Origin: Sphingobacterium daejeonense
Lineage (GTDB): Bacteria; Bacteroidota; Bacteroidia; Sphingobacteriales; Sphingobacteriaceae
NCBI RefSeq assembly: GCF_901472535.1
Contig: NZ_LR590470.1
Span: forward strand, 186,001 to 250,000
Direction: 5' to 3'
DNA length: 64,000 nt
Shown here: piece by piece, positions 10,234 to 19,643 of the stretch
Position numbering within the stretch: the first letter of the stretch is position 1
Layout of the letters: the number at the start of each line of letters is the position of its first letter
The notes under the pieces: generated by a model
Database searches by the model: none
Told to the model about the DNA's origin: nothing
What the model saw: the letters and a program-made list of their open reading frames with translations, nothing else
Translations under genes and position numbers: made by a program

Positions 10234-11952
10234 CTATTTCTTCGCTTTGTAAGCGTCGATTGCAGATTGTAAATACGCTCTGTAGCTTTCGATATTATAA
10301 TTTGCACCGCTAGTCGGCACCAACAATTGTTCATCATTGTCCAACATGGCATATAATGGCTGTGAGTTACTGTTGAATTTAGAAATTTGGAAATCTGTGT
10401 TTTTACGTCCAACCGTGTTGATTTTCTTTCCCGTGGTCGGAGAAACGAACTGTTCAGATTCTGGAAGTTTTAGATCATAATCATCTACATAAAGTTCTGC
10501 AAGGATAAAGTTCTCATTTATCATCTGCTTGATTCCTGGATCAGACCATACATCAGCTTCCATCTTACGACAGTTTACACAGTTCCAACCTGTGAAGTCT
10601 ACCAATAAAGGTTTGTCCTGTGCCCTGGCAGCAGCTAATGCCTCATCGTAATCATAATATGGATCCATTCCCTTGATCGTTGCGCGGTCATGGAAGTGGC
10701 TGAAATACTTTCTGTTGTTTGCATCAGCAGAGGTACCATGCCCCGGACCTGCTGCAACACCAGCAGAAATATCGAAATCCTGTGTTCCAATCGGAGGCAA
10801 GAATGCAGCAATGGATTTCAACGGAGCACCCCACATACCCGGAACCATATACACCACAAAGGAAAATACAATGATGGCAATGATGGTGCGGGGAACTGAC
10901 ATATATTTTAGGTCGCTGTCATGCGAGAATTTAATCTTTCCGATCAAGTATAATCCCATTAGTCCGAATATGACAATCCATAAAGACAAGAAGACCTCAC
11001 GATCTAGGAATTGCCAGTTGTATGCTAAGTCTACATTCGACAAGAATTTAAGCGCCAATGCTAATTCCAAGAATCCCAATACTACTTTTACACTATTCAA
11101 CCAACCGCCAGATTTAGGCATTGATTTTAATAGTGCTGGGAACATAGCGAATAAAACGAATGGAATCGCTAAGGCGAAAGAGAACCCGAACATCGCAATT
11201 GCAGGGCCTAAACGGTCACCTTTTACAGCTGCATTGACCAATACAGTACCGATAATTGGTCCTGTACAAGAAAAAGATACAACCGCAAGGCTGGCAGCCA
11301 TAAAGAAGTAGCCGATAAGACCACCTTTATCAGACTTCTCATCAATTTTGTTCACGAATTTGCTAGGCAATGTAATCTCAAATGCTCCAAAGAATGAGGC
11401 TGCGAAAAAGACGAGCATCAGGAAGAAGAAGAAGTTGAAGATACCATTCGTAGATAGCGCATTCATGGCTTCTGGACCGAAAGCTATCGTAATCAACATA
11501 CCCAAAGCCACGTAAATTACGATAATAAACAAACCATAAGTCAGGGCTTGGGAGACCGCTTGTAGCTTGGATGCTGATTTTTTAGTAAAAAAACTTACCG
11601 TAAGAGGAACCATAGGGAAGATACAAGGCATTAGGAATGCCAAGAATCCACCTAATAAACCCTCAATGAATATTCCCCATAGGGAAGTATTCGCTTCTTG
11701 ATTATCAGTAGAATCAACAGTGGGAGCTACAGTAGCGGTACTATCAGTAGCAGCTGTATCTTCTCCTGAAGAGAATTCAACCCCCTCAAGGTCAGAAATT
11801 AATGTGTCAGTGCTGCCGGTCTCTTCTTGACCAGAGCTGAACTCTACATCATCTATGTTGATCAGGGTGTCTTGTGAAATTCCTTTTAACGGAGTTATAG
11901 AAATTAGCAATAGCCAACCAAAGGCTATCAAAGCATTTTTAAAGCTAAACAT
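10234..11952 (-). CDS. thiol:disulfide interchange protein DsbD, transmembrane and thioredoxin parts
   Basis: 572 residues: a signal/N-terminal segment, an acidic Ser/Thr linker (residues ~25-85), eight hydrophobic segments of the CcdA/DsbD beta domain (residues ~85-385, with FLMPCIFPMVPLTV and FSCTGPIIGT holding the two redox cysteines), and a C-terminal thioredoxin domain with WNCVNCRKM near residue 455. It passes electrons from cytoplasmic thioredoxin to periplasmic disulfide isomerases or haem-maturation proteins. The usual N-terminal alpha domain is absent and is instead encoded by the next gene upstream (12031-12483). Confidence 0.9.
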   Translation of the reverse strand: MFSFKNALIAFGWLLLISITPLKGISQDTLINIDDVEFSSGQEETGSTDTLISDLEGVEFSSGEDTAATDSTATVAPTVDSTDNQEANTSLWGIFIEGLLGGFLAFLMPCIFPMVPLTVSFFTKKSASKLQAVSQALTYGLFIIVIYVALGMLITIAFGPEAMNALSTNGIFNFFFFLMLVFFAASFFGAFEITLPSKFVNKIDEKSDKGGLIGYFFMAASLAVVSFSCTGPIIGTVLVNAAVKGDRLGPAIAMFGFSFALAIPFVLFAMFPALLKSMPKSGGWLNSVKVVLGFLELALALKFLSNVDLAYNWQFLDREVFLSLWIVIFGLMGLYLIGKIKFSHDSDLKYMSVPRTIIAIIVFSFVVYMVPGMWGAPLKSIAAFLPPIGTQDFDISAGVAAGPGHGTSADANNRKYFSHFHDRATIKGMDPYYDYDEALAAARAQDKPLLVDFTGWNCVNCRKMEADVWSDPGIKQMINENFILAELYVDDYDLKLPESEQFVSPTTGKKINTVGRKNTDFQISKFNSNSQPLYAMLDNDEQLLVPTSGANYNIESYRAYLQSAIDAYKAKK

Positions 11953-11980
11953 AATTGAGTGTTAACGGGAGAAATTAAGA

Positions 11981-12003
11981 AAAAGGCAGGGAAGACCTGC
12001 CTT
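11981..12003 (-). terminator. hairpin terminator between the two dsbD-type genes
   Basis: AAAGGCAGG (11981-11989) pairs with CCTGCCTTT (11995-12003) and on the minus strand runs into a T-rich tract. It sits between the nDsbD gene and dsbD, so dsbD either has its own promoter or relies on partial read-through. Confidence 0.65.
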
Positions 12004-12030
12004 TTGGTATTTTTCTAAACTGTTATTTCG

Positions 12031-12483
12031 CTATTTGATTGTTACCGCGAATTCATATTCATCTGGTGGTAAACAACGCTCTTTATCACAAGCCATAAAG
12101 GTGGCAACACCTTTTACTGTAGTAGGTTTGTTGTTCGCCAATTTAACTTTCTGTTGGAAAATTACTTCTCCATTGTAATAAGGAACATTCATTTTGAAGA
12201 CATCTTCAAATTTGGTCTTAGGTTCCTTTGCTGCAGGTTTACCTGTCACTTTAGCACCATTCCCAGGAGTAAAGGTAAATGAAGTAGAAATAGGGCCTCC
12301 TGATGGTACATTAAGTCCATAGATATGCCATCCTTGCTCTACATTAGCTTTTAAAAGGATAACTGCTTCATTGTTGGGAAGTTTTTTAAACCCTACTGAC
12401 CATTTCACTGGATTTTCCACTTGAGCGAAAACTCCTGATACAGCAAAGATTAAAAATGCAATTAATAGATTTATTTTTTTCAT
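12031..12483 (-). CDS. DsbD N-terminal (alpha) domain as a separate periplasmic protein
   Basis: 150 residues with a signal peptide ending near FAVSGVFAQ. The C-terminal FMACDKERCLPPDEYEF reproduces the active-site cysteine pair and the Cys-Leu-Pro-Pro turn of the DsbD alpha domain (the DsbC/DsbD_N family). It would receive electrons from the transmembrane DsbD encoded next door and pass them to periplasmic client proteins. The split arrangement is common in Bacteroidota. Confidence 0.85.
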   Translation of the reverse strand: MKKINLLIAFLIFAVSGVFAQVENPVKWSVGFKKLPNNEAVILLKANVEQGWHIYGLNVPSGGPISTSFTFTPGNGAKVTGKPAAKEPKTKFEDVFKMNVPYYNGEVIFQQKVKLANNKPTTVKGVATFMACDKERCLPPDEYEFAVTIK

Positions 12484-12579
12484 AAAAAACCGTTTTATTC
12501 TATTTTTTGACTAATTTATATTTATAAAGTTTAATTCAAAGTTAGTATTATCTCTATAATTAATGAAGTTGTAATCATT

Positions 12580-13359
12580 TTATTGCATTTGAAAAACAAC
12601 TTCTTTGAAATAATAGGTTTTTACCTCATCTTTTGTTCGTAGGTATAATTGTCCATTCCCATCAACTTTAACCAACGTTGCTTCGAATGATATATTACTA
12701 GACGAGTAATATGCAGGAATGTCCCTTCTAAAAAGATTATTGTTGTATTCTATCAGTAAGTCTTTGTCTGTCAGTGTGTTTTTTTTGTGTCTTTCAACTC
12801 TTTTAGCAATGAAAGCAAGCAAGTTTAGGCATTCTGACTCCAGGTCTTCGGTAAAAATTCCGGTTTCATTCAGAATCGAACTCGCTCGGTTGCTGAATTC
12901 CTCTGAAAATTGCTTTTGGTTGACATTTAAACCAATCCCAATAATGGATTGTCTTATTTCTTTGCTGTTGCTAATATTTTCGATCAATATCCCTGATATT
13001 TTCCTGTTGCCGATCATGATATCATTGGGCCATTTTATGGTTGAATCAATTTGGAGCGACTTTAGCCAATCTATAATCCCCAAGCTTACCAGCATATTTA
13101 AGGTGAAATGCTGTTGCAGGGAAAGATGATTTGGATAAATGACAAAACTGAAGGTGATATTGCTATTAGGTTCTGATTTCCAGGAGTTTTGTCGTTGTCC
13201 TCTGCCCATGGTTTGGTTTTTTGCCATTATGGCAGTCCATTCCGGTAGTGGCTTGAAATTTGACAATTTAGATTTTAAATAATCATTGGTAGACCCGATT
13301 TCGTCCAAAACAATTAATTTTTGACGTAGTGATTCTCCCGAAAATGTGTTATTTTGCAA
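12580..13359 (-). CDS. birA: biotin--[acetyl-CoA-carboxylase] ligase
   Basis: 259 residues without the N-terminal DNA-binding domain of E. coli BirA, so this is a ligase-only (group I) enzyme. Biotin/ATP-site motifs are visible: DEIGSTNDYLKSKL, MGRGQRQNSWKS, IKWPNDIMIGNRKISGILIE and GIGLNVNQ. It biotinylates the carboxyl-carrier protein of acetyl-CoA carboxylase. It is divergent from rsfS with a 62-base gap between start codons, which probably holds both promoters. Confidence 0.92.
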   Translation of the reverse strand: MQNNTFSGESLRQKLIVLDEIGSTNDYLKSKLSNFKPLPEWTAIMAKNQTMGRGQRQNSWKSEPNSNITFSFVIYPNHLSLQQHFTLNMLVSLGIIDWLKSLQIDSTIKWPNDIMIGNRKISGILIENISNSKEIRQSIIGIGLNVNQKQFSEEFSNRASSILNETGIFTEDLESECLNLLAFIAKRVERHKKNTLTDKDLLIEYNNNLFRRDIPAYYSSSNISFEATLVKVDGNGQLYLRTKDEVKTYYFKEVVFQMQ

Positions 13360-13421
13360 AAGATATTGTATTTAAAGTAGTTTGAAAACAATTTAATTAG
13401 TCAAAAGTATAACAAATCTTG

Positions 13422-13796
13422 ATGAGTAAAAACAAAAAATCTTCGTTGTCGGAGAAATTAGCAGACGTGATTATCCACGGGATGCAGGAAAAAAAGGGCA
13501 ACGAAATTGTGAGGATGGATATGCGAGAGGTGAATGGAGCCTTGTCTGACTATTTTGTGATCTGCCATGCCGATTCTAATGTTCAAGTAAACGCTATTGC
13601 AAAGAGCGTTGAGGATGAAGTTTATAAAGCATTTGGTCAAGACCCTTGGCATAAAGAAGGCCAGGGCAATGGCGAATGGATTTTGCTTGATTTTGTGGAC
13701 GTCGTAGTCCATATCTTCAAGACGGATATGCGTGATCATTATAGGATAGAGGATCTTTGGGGCGATGCAGCCATGAATAAATACCAAAGCGCATAA
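13422..13796 (+). CDS. rsfS: ribosome silencing factor RsfS
   Basis: 124 residues of the Iojap/RsfS family, which binds uL14 and blocks subunit joining under nutrient limitation. SDYFVICHADSNVQVNAIAKSVEDEV, DPWHKEGQGNGEWILLDF and VVHIFKTDMRDHYRIEDLWGDA are characteristic. The ATG at 13422 is preferred over the TTG at 13419. It is followed by ftsH after a 33-base gap, probably in the same transcript. Confidence 0.92.
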   Translation: MSKNKKSSLSEKLADVIIHGMQEKKGNEIVRMDMREVNGALSDYFVICHADSNVQVNAIAKSVEDEVYKAFGQDPWHKEGQGNGEWILLDFVDVVVHIFKTDMRDHYRIEDLWGDAAMNKYQSA

Positions 13797-13829
13797 TAAT
13801 TGTTGTGAAACGTAGTATAAGAGTTATAA

Positions 13830-15903
13830 ATGAAGAAAGTTCCGAGTAAGAAGATTACGCCAATGCCACCGAAATTTAATATGATCTGGCTTTGGATTGC
13901 GATGATAGTGGGGTTTTTTGGGCTTCAATACTTATTTAGTGGCGAATCATCTAAAAAGATTACCTATAAAGAGTTTGAACAAAACAGTCTTATTCCTGGC
14001 GATGTTGAAAAGCTGGTTGCCTATAAAAGCAATGACCTGATCGATGTCGAAGTATATATTAAGAGCGATAGATTAGACCAAGAGAAATACAAAGATATTT
14101 CTAAGAGTCCTAACAATCTGTCTTTTTCTAATGCCACAGGTCCTCAGTTCAACTTTACTGAGCCGTCTGCGGAGATTTTAGAACAGAAGTTAAAAGCTTC
14201 ACAAGACAGTTTGGCAGTTGGACAACCTAGAATTGGAGTGACTTACGAAGATAGATCAAACCCATATGCGGGATGGTTTATTTCGTTTATGTTGCCTTTG
14301 TTGATCATTGTGGTAATCTGGATATTCTTAATGCGCCGCATGAATGGTGGTGCAGGTGGAGGCGGTGGTGCGATTTTCAATATTGGAAAATCTAAAGCAC
14401 AATTGTTCGACAAAGAATCGCAAATCAACATCACATTTAATGATGTTGCTGGCCTCGAAGAGGCTAAACAAGAGGTCATGGAAATCGTTGACTTCTTGAA
14501 AAATCCTAAAAAATACACTGACCTAGGAGGTAAGATTCCAAAAGGAGCCTTATTGGTAGGCCCTCCGGGAACTGGTAAAACATTATTGGCAAAAGCGGTT
14601 GCTGGTGAAGCGCAAGTTCCTTTCTTTTCATTATCAGGTTCTGATTTTGTGGAAATGTTCGTCGGAGTGGGTGCCTCTCGTGTTCGTGACTTGTTTAAAC
14701 AAGCCAAAGAGAAAGCGCCATGTATCATTTTCATCGATGAGATCGATGCTATCGGGCGTGCCCGTGGTAAAAACTCAATTATGGGTGGAAATGATGAGCG
14801 TGAAAATACATTAAACCAGTTATTGGTGGAAATGGACGGTTTTTGGTACTAACGTTGGGGTTATTATCCTAGCAGCAACCAACCGTTTGGATGTTTTGGA
14901 TACCGCATTATTGCGTCCAGGACGTTTCGACAGACAAATCTCTATCGATAAACCTGACTTGATCGGACGTGAGCATATCTTTAACGTTCACTTAAAGCCT
15001 TTGAAACTTGCCGAAGAGGTAGATGCAAAGAAATTATCCGCCCAAACGCCAGGATTTGCTGGTGCTGAAATTGCAAACGTATGTAACGAGGCAGCTTTGA
15101 TCGCTGCTCGTAAAAACAAAAAAGCAATTGAAATGCAGGATTTCCAAGATGCTATAGACCGTGTCATCGGAGGTCTGGAGAAGAAAAATAAAATTATCTC
15201 TCCTGAGGAGAAGAAAATTGTTGCTTACCATGAAGCAGGACATGCAATTGCTGGATGGTTCTTGGAACATGCTGACCCTTTGGTAAAAGTATCGATAGTT
15301 CCACGTGGTGTTGCAGCATTGGGATATGCGCAGTATTTGCCTAAAGAGCAATTCTTGTACACAACTGAACAATTGATAGACAGTATGTGTATGACCATGG
15401 GTGGCCGTGTAGCTGAAGATATCACTTTTGGTAGAATCAGTACAGGGGCACAGAATGACCTTGAACGTATTACTAAATTGGCTTATGCCATGACTGCTGT
15501 ATATGGTATGAACCATAAAGTAGGTAATGTATCCTTTAGAGATAGTTCAGGAGATAGCCAATTCCAAAAACCATATTCAGATCAGACTGCAGAGTTGATC
15601 GATGATGAAGTAAGGGTATTGATATCTGAAGTATACGAGAGAACCAAAAACTTGTTGTTAGAAAAACAAGACGGTTTGATCAAGATTGCTGAGAAACTAT
15701 TGGAAAAAGAGATTTTATTCCAAACGGATTTGGAGGAAATCTTGGGTAAGCGTCCTTTCACCAACAAAACGACTTACGATGAGTTTGTAAATGGTGGTGC
15801 AGATGGAGGTGGAGTTCCACAAACGGATCTTCCCGTACCATCTACCGATAGGGAAGATGTACAGGCAAACCCTGAGGAGCAGAAGAAATTAGATTCAGAA
15901 TAA
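13830..15903 (+). CDS. ftsH: ATP-dependent zinc metalloprotease FtsH, apparent frameshift
   Basis: Membrane-anchored AAA+ protease for membrane-protein quality control. Order: TM1 (residues ~10-30), a periplasmic domain, TM2 (~145-165), a Gly-rich linker, Walker A ([15 protein letters not shown]), Walker B ([11 protein letters not shown]), the second region of homology, and the zinc site HEAGH. A run of five T at 14840-14844 shifts the frame right after EMDGF; four T would give [19 protein letters not shown] and an uninterrupted protein of about 690 residues. FtsH is normally essential in this group, so a sequencing error is the likely cause. Confidence 0.95.
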
Positions 15904-15917
15904 TTAGAATATTTTAG

Positions 15918-15946
15918 CAGACAGGACCCGGAGTCCTGTCTGTTTT
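15918..15946 (+). terminator. rho-independent terminator after ftsH
   Basis: CAGACAGGAC (15918-15927) and GTCCTGTCTG (15932-15941) form a perfect 10-bp stem followed by TTTTT. Confidence 0.85.
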
Positions 15947-15952
15947 TATGAT

Positions 15953-16600
15953 ATGAATATCAGGAATACCACGGCAAAGGAAAAGATGCTGAAAAAGATT
16001 CGGCAGGCATTGCTTCAAAAAAAGGAGAATTCACATCCTATGTTTGAAGAGAATCAGCTGTATAAGGATGAGGAGGATTCTTTGGATGTCACTTTTGCTA
16101 GAGAGTTTACTCAGATGTCCGGTAACTTTATATACTGCGATGGAGAGATCAATCTGATTGAGAACCTGATTATTCTTGTGGAAAAAATAAATATCAGTAA
16201 GATCTACATTTGGGAAAAACCCATTCAGCAAATGATGGATCAATTTGGTTTTCCATATCGTAAATCCCAACAAGCTTTGGAGGAAATTGAAGCCAGTATT
16301 ACGGGTTGCGAAGCTTTGATAGCCAGAAATGGCAGTATCATGGTTTCAAATGCCTCTGAATCAGGGCGACGATTAAGTGTCTATCCTCCGGTGCATATCG
16401 TAATTGCCAGAGCGTCACAGCTGGTCATGGATGTCAAACATGCCATGGCTCAGATCAAAGAACGCTATGGGGATGATCTACCTACCATGATAACAACAAT
16501 AACAGGTCCAAGTAGAACAGCCGATATCGAAAAGAGATTGGTGTTGGGAGCACATGGACCAAAACAACTATACTTATTCTTGTTAGAAGACCGTTTTTAA
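15953..16600 (+). CDS. LUD-domain protein, LutC/YkgG-like
   Basis: 215 residues of the LUD superfamily. Conserved parts are the N-terminal KMLKKIRQALLQK, ITGCEALIARNGSIMVS, RRLSVYPPVHIVIARASQLVMDV and the C-terminal TTITGPSRTADIEKRLVLGAHGPKQLYLFLL. LutC proteins act with LutA and LutB in lactate oxidation, but no lutA or lutB lies next to it here, so the substrate is open. It is separated from the rhomboid gene by one base, pointing to coupled expression. Confidence 0.8.
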   Translation: MNIRNTTAKEKMLKKIRQALLQKKENSHPMFEENQLYKDEEDSLDVTFAREFTQMSGNFIYCDGEINLIENLIILVEKINISKIYIWEKPIQQMMDQFGFPYRKSQQALEEIEASITGCEALIARNGSIMVSNASESGRRLSVYPPVHIVIARASQLVMDVKHAMAQIKERYGDDLPTMITTITGPSRTADIEKRLVLGAHGPKQLYLFLLEDRF

Positions 16601-16601
16601 A

Positions 16602-17231
16602 ATGATCCAATATTATCTTACCACTACTCCTGTTGCCAGTATTATTTTTGCTTTGACCATCGGTTTGAGTATCTATGTATTTTCTAAACCTGAGTTATAT
16701 GGCAAATGGATGCTGCATCCATATACCGTATACCGTGATAAAAGCAGATGGTACCTCATGCTTACTAGTGGGTTGATCCATAAAGACTGGATGCACTTGA
16801 TCTTTAATATGATCACCTTTTATTACTTCGGTTTCGGTCTTGAGCAGATATTTGTAGAGATAAGTGGCTCAATGGGGCATTTGCTGTTCGCCCTGCTGTA
16901 TATTGTATCCCTGATTTTGAGTGATATCCCAACTGTAATTCAACAAAAGAACAATTACCATTACCATAGCCTAGGAGCTTCAGGGGCAATTAGTGCCGTT
17001 TTGTTCAGTTATATCCTGTTCAACCCTAAGATGATGCTGGGAATTTTTATGATTATTCCTATGCCAGCTTATATCTTCGCATTTGTCTATCTGGCATATT
17101 GTATCTGGGCTTCTAAAAATTCTAACGATGGTATAAACCATGATGCCCATTTATTCGGGGCATTGACAGGCTTAGTCTTTACCATTATAGCCTATCCTTG
17201 GGTAATCAAGCACTTTATTCAACAGTTTTAG
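16602..17231 (+). CDS. rhomboid-family intramembrane serine protease
   Basis: 209 residues with six hydrophobic segments. The catalytic Ser sits in the GASGAISA motif near residue 126 and the His in DAHLFGALTGL near residue 176. The amphipathic stretch HKDWMHLIFNMITFYYFG contains the conserved His-Asn pair of TM2. It should cleave membrane proteins in the plane of the inner membrane; the substrate is unknown. Confidence 0.88.
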   Translation: MIQYYLTTTPVASIIFALTIGLSIYVFSKPELYGKWMLHPYTVYRDKSRWYLMLTSGLIHKDWMHLIFNMITFYYFGFGLEQIFVEISGSMGHLLFALLYIVSLILSDIPTVIQQKNNYHYHSLGASGAISAVLFSYILFNPKMMLGIFMIIPMPAYIFAFVYLAYCIWASKNSNDGINHDAHLFGALTGLVFTIIAYPWVIKHFIQQF

Positions 17232-17252
17232 AAATCATTAGTTTCCATTTTC

Positions 17253-17266
17253 TTGTCATAGGACAA
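17253..17266. promoter_or_regulatory. palindrome TTGTCATAGGACAA, copy 1
   Basis: A TTGTC/GACAA dyad lies 47 bases before the SRPBCC start codon. The identical 14-mer, with identical C and T flanking bases, recurs at 19174-19187 upstream of the GNAT gene, which suggests a shared operator. Confidence 0.4.
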
Positions 17267-17313
17267 TTATATTCTATTCATCATCCCTTAATTTTGATGG
17301 ATAAAATAAGCCT

Positions 17314-17730
17314 ATGAAAAATAAAATTATAGTACCGGTGATTGTTAATTCTACTTTGGAAAAAGTTTGGGATGCTTGGACTTTAGAAGAAAATGTAAAA
17401 ATATGGAATGTCCCATTTTCTGATTGGCATTGCCCATTTGTGGAGAATAATGTGGTAACTGGAGGGAAATTTCACTTCCGGATGGAAAATCTGAATGGTA
17501 CTGAAGGATTTGATTACAAAGGAGAATACACCCAAGTGATTCCATATGCAAAAATTATCAACCTTCAGGAAGACAAAAGGATCTCAACAATTACTTTTGA
17601 AGAGAGTCAAGGAAAAGTTTTCTTAACCGAAGAGTTTGAACCTGAAGAAAAAACTGATTTAAATTTGCAGAGGGAGTTCTGCCAATCTGTTTTGGAAAGG
17701 TTTAAATCTTTTGTTGAAAAGTCGAATTGA
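17314..17730 (+). CDS. SRPBCC / AHSA1-family protein
   Basis: 138 residues with the START-like ligand-cavity pattern: VPVIVNSTLEKVWDAWTLEENVKIW at the start, GGKFHFRMENLNGTEGFDYKGEY in the middle and the helical C-terminus NLQREFCQSVLERFKSFVEK. These Aha1-like proteins bind small hydrophobic ligands; no specific role can be deduced. A palindrome shared with the nearby GNAT gene precedes it. Confidence 0.8.
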   Translation: MKNKIIVPVIVNSTLEKVWDAWTLEENVKIWNVPFSDWHCPFVENNVVTGGKFHFRMENLNGTEGFDYKGEYTQVIPYAKIINLQEDKRISTITFEESQGKVFLTEEFEPEEKTDLNLQREFCQSVLERFKSFVEKSN

Positions 17731-17748
17731 GCAATTCCTTAATTTTCA

Positions 17749-17945
17749 CGCCATGGTTGGTGTCCCCACCAACCATCCTATTTATACAAACATGCCACAC
17801 CTACGGCGTTGGTTATTGAGGCGATAATCAAATCTATAGATATTACATGCCTACGGCATTTAAGAGATATTTCATGCCTCCGGCATTTTACCCCGATGGG
17901 GTTTTCTCGCCGTGGCAGGTGTCCCCACCCGCCACTGAAAATATG
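17749..17945. repeat. intergenic cluster of small palindromes
   Basis: ATGGTTGGTG-tccc-CACCAACCAT occupies 17753-17776. It is followed by ATGCCTACGGCAT and ATGCCTCCGGCAT (both near-perfect 13-base dyads, ~17848-17886), a related CCTACGGCG near 17800, and GGCAGGTG-tcccc-ACCCGCC. The first hairpin recurs at 9114-9137 and 25335-25358. No open frame of interest is seen; these look like dispersed REP-type intergenic elements. Confidence 0.65.
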
Positions 17946-18047
17946 CCAATGGCCTTATTTTTTTCTTAACATAATGACATTGCCCGTTGGGGTAGTTAGA
18001 CAGGGTTAGTGTCACCAATCATGGTGATTAGAGCCCGCTAGGCATCC

Positions 18048-18608
18048 TTAATTCTCAGATTTCGGGATATAGGTTAAAATAACCCCGCCATTTTTTAAGA
18101 CATTGGCTGAAGATAGATTTAAGACATAAGACTTGAGATCTTTTTTGAACAAAGGATTTCCATTGCCAAGGATAACTGGAGATATCCCGATCCTATATTC
18201 ATCGAATAAATTTTCATTCATCAATGTTTCTGAAAGATTGGCACTCCCAAAGACGTACATATCCTTGCCCCCTTCTTCTTTTAATCTTTTGATTTCATTA
18301 GAAATATCTCCCCGGATTAAGGAAGTATTATTCCAATCGGCTGATTTTAAAGTCCTGGAGACAACAATTTTTGGAATACAGTTCATTAAATCTGCTATTG
18401 AACCTTTTTCATTTTTCCAATACGCTGCCATACCTTCATAAGTCTTGCGTCCGAAGACCAGAAAATCGGCTGATTCTAATTGTTGTAAGCCAAATTCCTC
18501 AGTTTCCGGTCCCCAAATATTTTCATGGAAAGATAAATCCCATTCTTTAGTTCCTTCAAAATAACCATCCAAGGTCAGGATATTCCACATGATTAATTTC
18601 CTTTTCAT
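18048..18608 (-). CDS. dihydrofolate-reductase-like (RibD C-terminal domain) protein
   Basis: 186 residues. MWNILTLDGYFEG, ADFLVFGRKTYEGMAAYW, VVSRTLKSADWNNTSLI and GKDMYVFGSANLSETLM follow the YyaP/RibD-C pattern of NADPH-dependent reductases. The substrate is unknown; members are often found with resistance-type genes. It starts 6 bases after the GNAT stop codon, so the two are one operon. Confidence 0.8.
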   Translation of the reverse strand: MKRKLIMWNILTLDGYFEGTKEWDLSFHENIWGPETEEFGLQQLESADFLVFGRKTYEGMAAYWKNEKGSIADLMNCIPKIVVSRTLKSADWNNTSLIRGDISNEIKRLKEEGGKDMYVFGSANLSETLMNENLFDEYRIGISPVILGNGNPLFKKDLKSYVLNLSSANVLKNGGVILTYIPKSEN

Positions 18609-18614
18609 CTTTTC

Positions 18615-19096
18615 TTAGTTTAATTCATAAATAAATTCTACTATTTCTTCTTGTCTGGCATTAGCAAAGCCTTTGTTTTCTCCAACTTTGACAAAATCAC
18701 ATTTCTCCAATACTTTCTGAGAACCGAAATTATCAAAAGTCACACGTCCAAATACGGGTCTATCAGTCATCATTTCCAGAAATGCCGAGAGTGCTTTTGT
18801 TGCTATCCCCTTGCCCCAATATTTGCTATCAATCCAATATGTGATCTCTGTTTTGCCATTTAAAATAAATTTAGCCATGCTCCCAACAATTACATTGTCT
18901 AAAAGAATCGTCTGATTGTTAGTCGATGGATCTTGTAAGATTTTTTCATACTTAGCTAAATATGCATTTTTATCTGTAGGGTCTTTTGGAGTAAAAGCCG
19001 CTTGATGTATGCCTTCTTTGTCAGTTTGAAATTCAAACAATTGTTCAAGATCATTAAGGACTGTTTTTCTAAGCTGTAAATCTGGGTTTCTTTCAT
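18615..19096 (-). CDS. GNAT-family N-acetyltransferase, apparent frameshift at N-terminus
   Basis: The clear part (LFEFQTDKEGIHQAAFTPKD to the end) has the GNAT acetyl-CoA loop in YWGKGIATKALSAFL. Its N-terminus lies in another frame. The ATG at 19096-19094 is followed by AAAGAAACC; one extra A in the run at 19091-19093 would give MKRNPDLQLRKTVLNDLEQLFEF and a 160-residue protein of normal length. Without it the frame opens only at the TTG at 19040. The substrate is unknown. Confidence 0.75.
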
Positions 19097-19173
19097 GTTG
19101 GTAAAGGACTTTCTGTAAAATAAATTTTTTAGAAATAGATAATCAAGTATCCTAAAAATAATTTTAATAGAAC

Positions 19174-19187
19174 TTGTCATAGGACAA
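19174..19187. promoter_or_regulatory. palindrome TTGTCATAGGACAA, copy 2
   Basis: Identical to 17253-17266. It lies 77 bases upstream of the GNAT start on the minus strand and just before the FtsX-type permease remnant on the plus strand. Confidence 0.4.
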
Positions 19188-19201
19188 TAAAATTATGTAG
19201 T

Positions 19202-19429
19202 TACTTATTTGAACTTTTCCAGGTCATTATTGGCTTACTCATAGCCTCACCAATAGCTTGGATATCAATGAATAAATGGCTTGATGGAATTACTTATCAT
19301 ATCGATTTGCAATGGTGGATGTTGACAATTCCTGGTGGATTTGCTATCCTAATTGATTTGATGACGGTTAGTTCACAATCTATCAAAGCCTCTTGGAAAA
19401 CTTCTGTTGATAGTTTGATGGATGAGTAA
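19202..19429 (+). pseudogene. C-terminal remnant of an FtsX/MacB-type ABC permease
   Basis: A 75-codon frame without a usable start encodes FELFQVIIGLLIASPIAW, MNKWLDGITYHIDLQWWML and TVSSQSIKASW before the stop codon at 19427-19429. This is the pattern of the last transmembrane helix and tail of the FtsX-like permeases common in Sphingobacteriaceae. The rest of the ~790-residue protein is missing, so it is a relic. Confidence 0.7.
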
Positions 19430-19643
19430 ATATTATATTCTTATATAATTTATAGTCTCATAAAACGATGTTTCTTGTGTCCTTTATTTATTAGGATGTT
19501 AGAATTCTGCAATGTTCCAATTATATTTTCTTTAATGTGAAAACATAACAATAGCTTTAACTCTTTTTTGTGGTCAAATTAAAAATTTGTTATATATTAA
19601 CCTTAATTTACTAACCAATTAAAATATTAAATTAAGTATTGGC
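19430..19643. other. intergenic, AT-rich
   Basis: Nothing recognisable apart from AT-rich sequence that presumably holds the promoter of the S41 protease gene. Confidence 0.4.

Noticed and set aside
13830..15903. ftsH as a real pseudogene or programmed frameshift
   Set aside because: The shift is one extra T in a run, within the most conserved part of the ATPase domain, in a normally essential gene. The many similar shifts in the window make sequencing error the simpler explanation.
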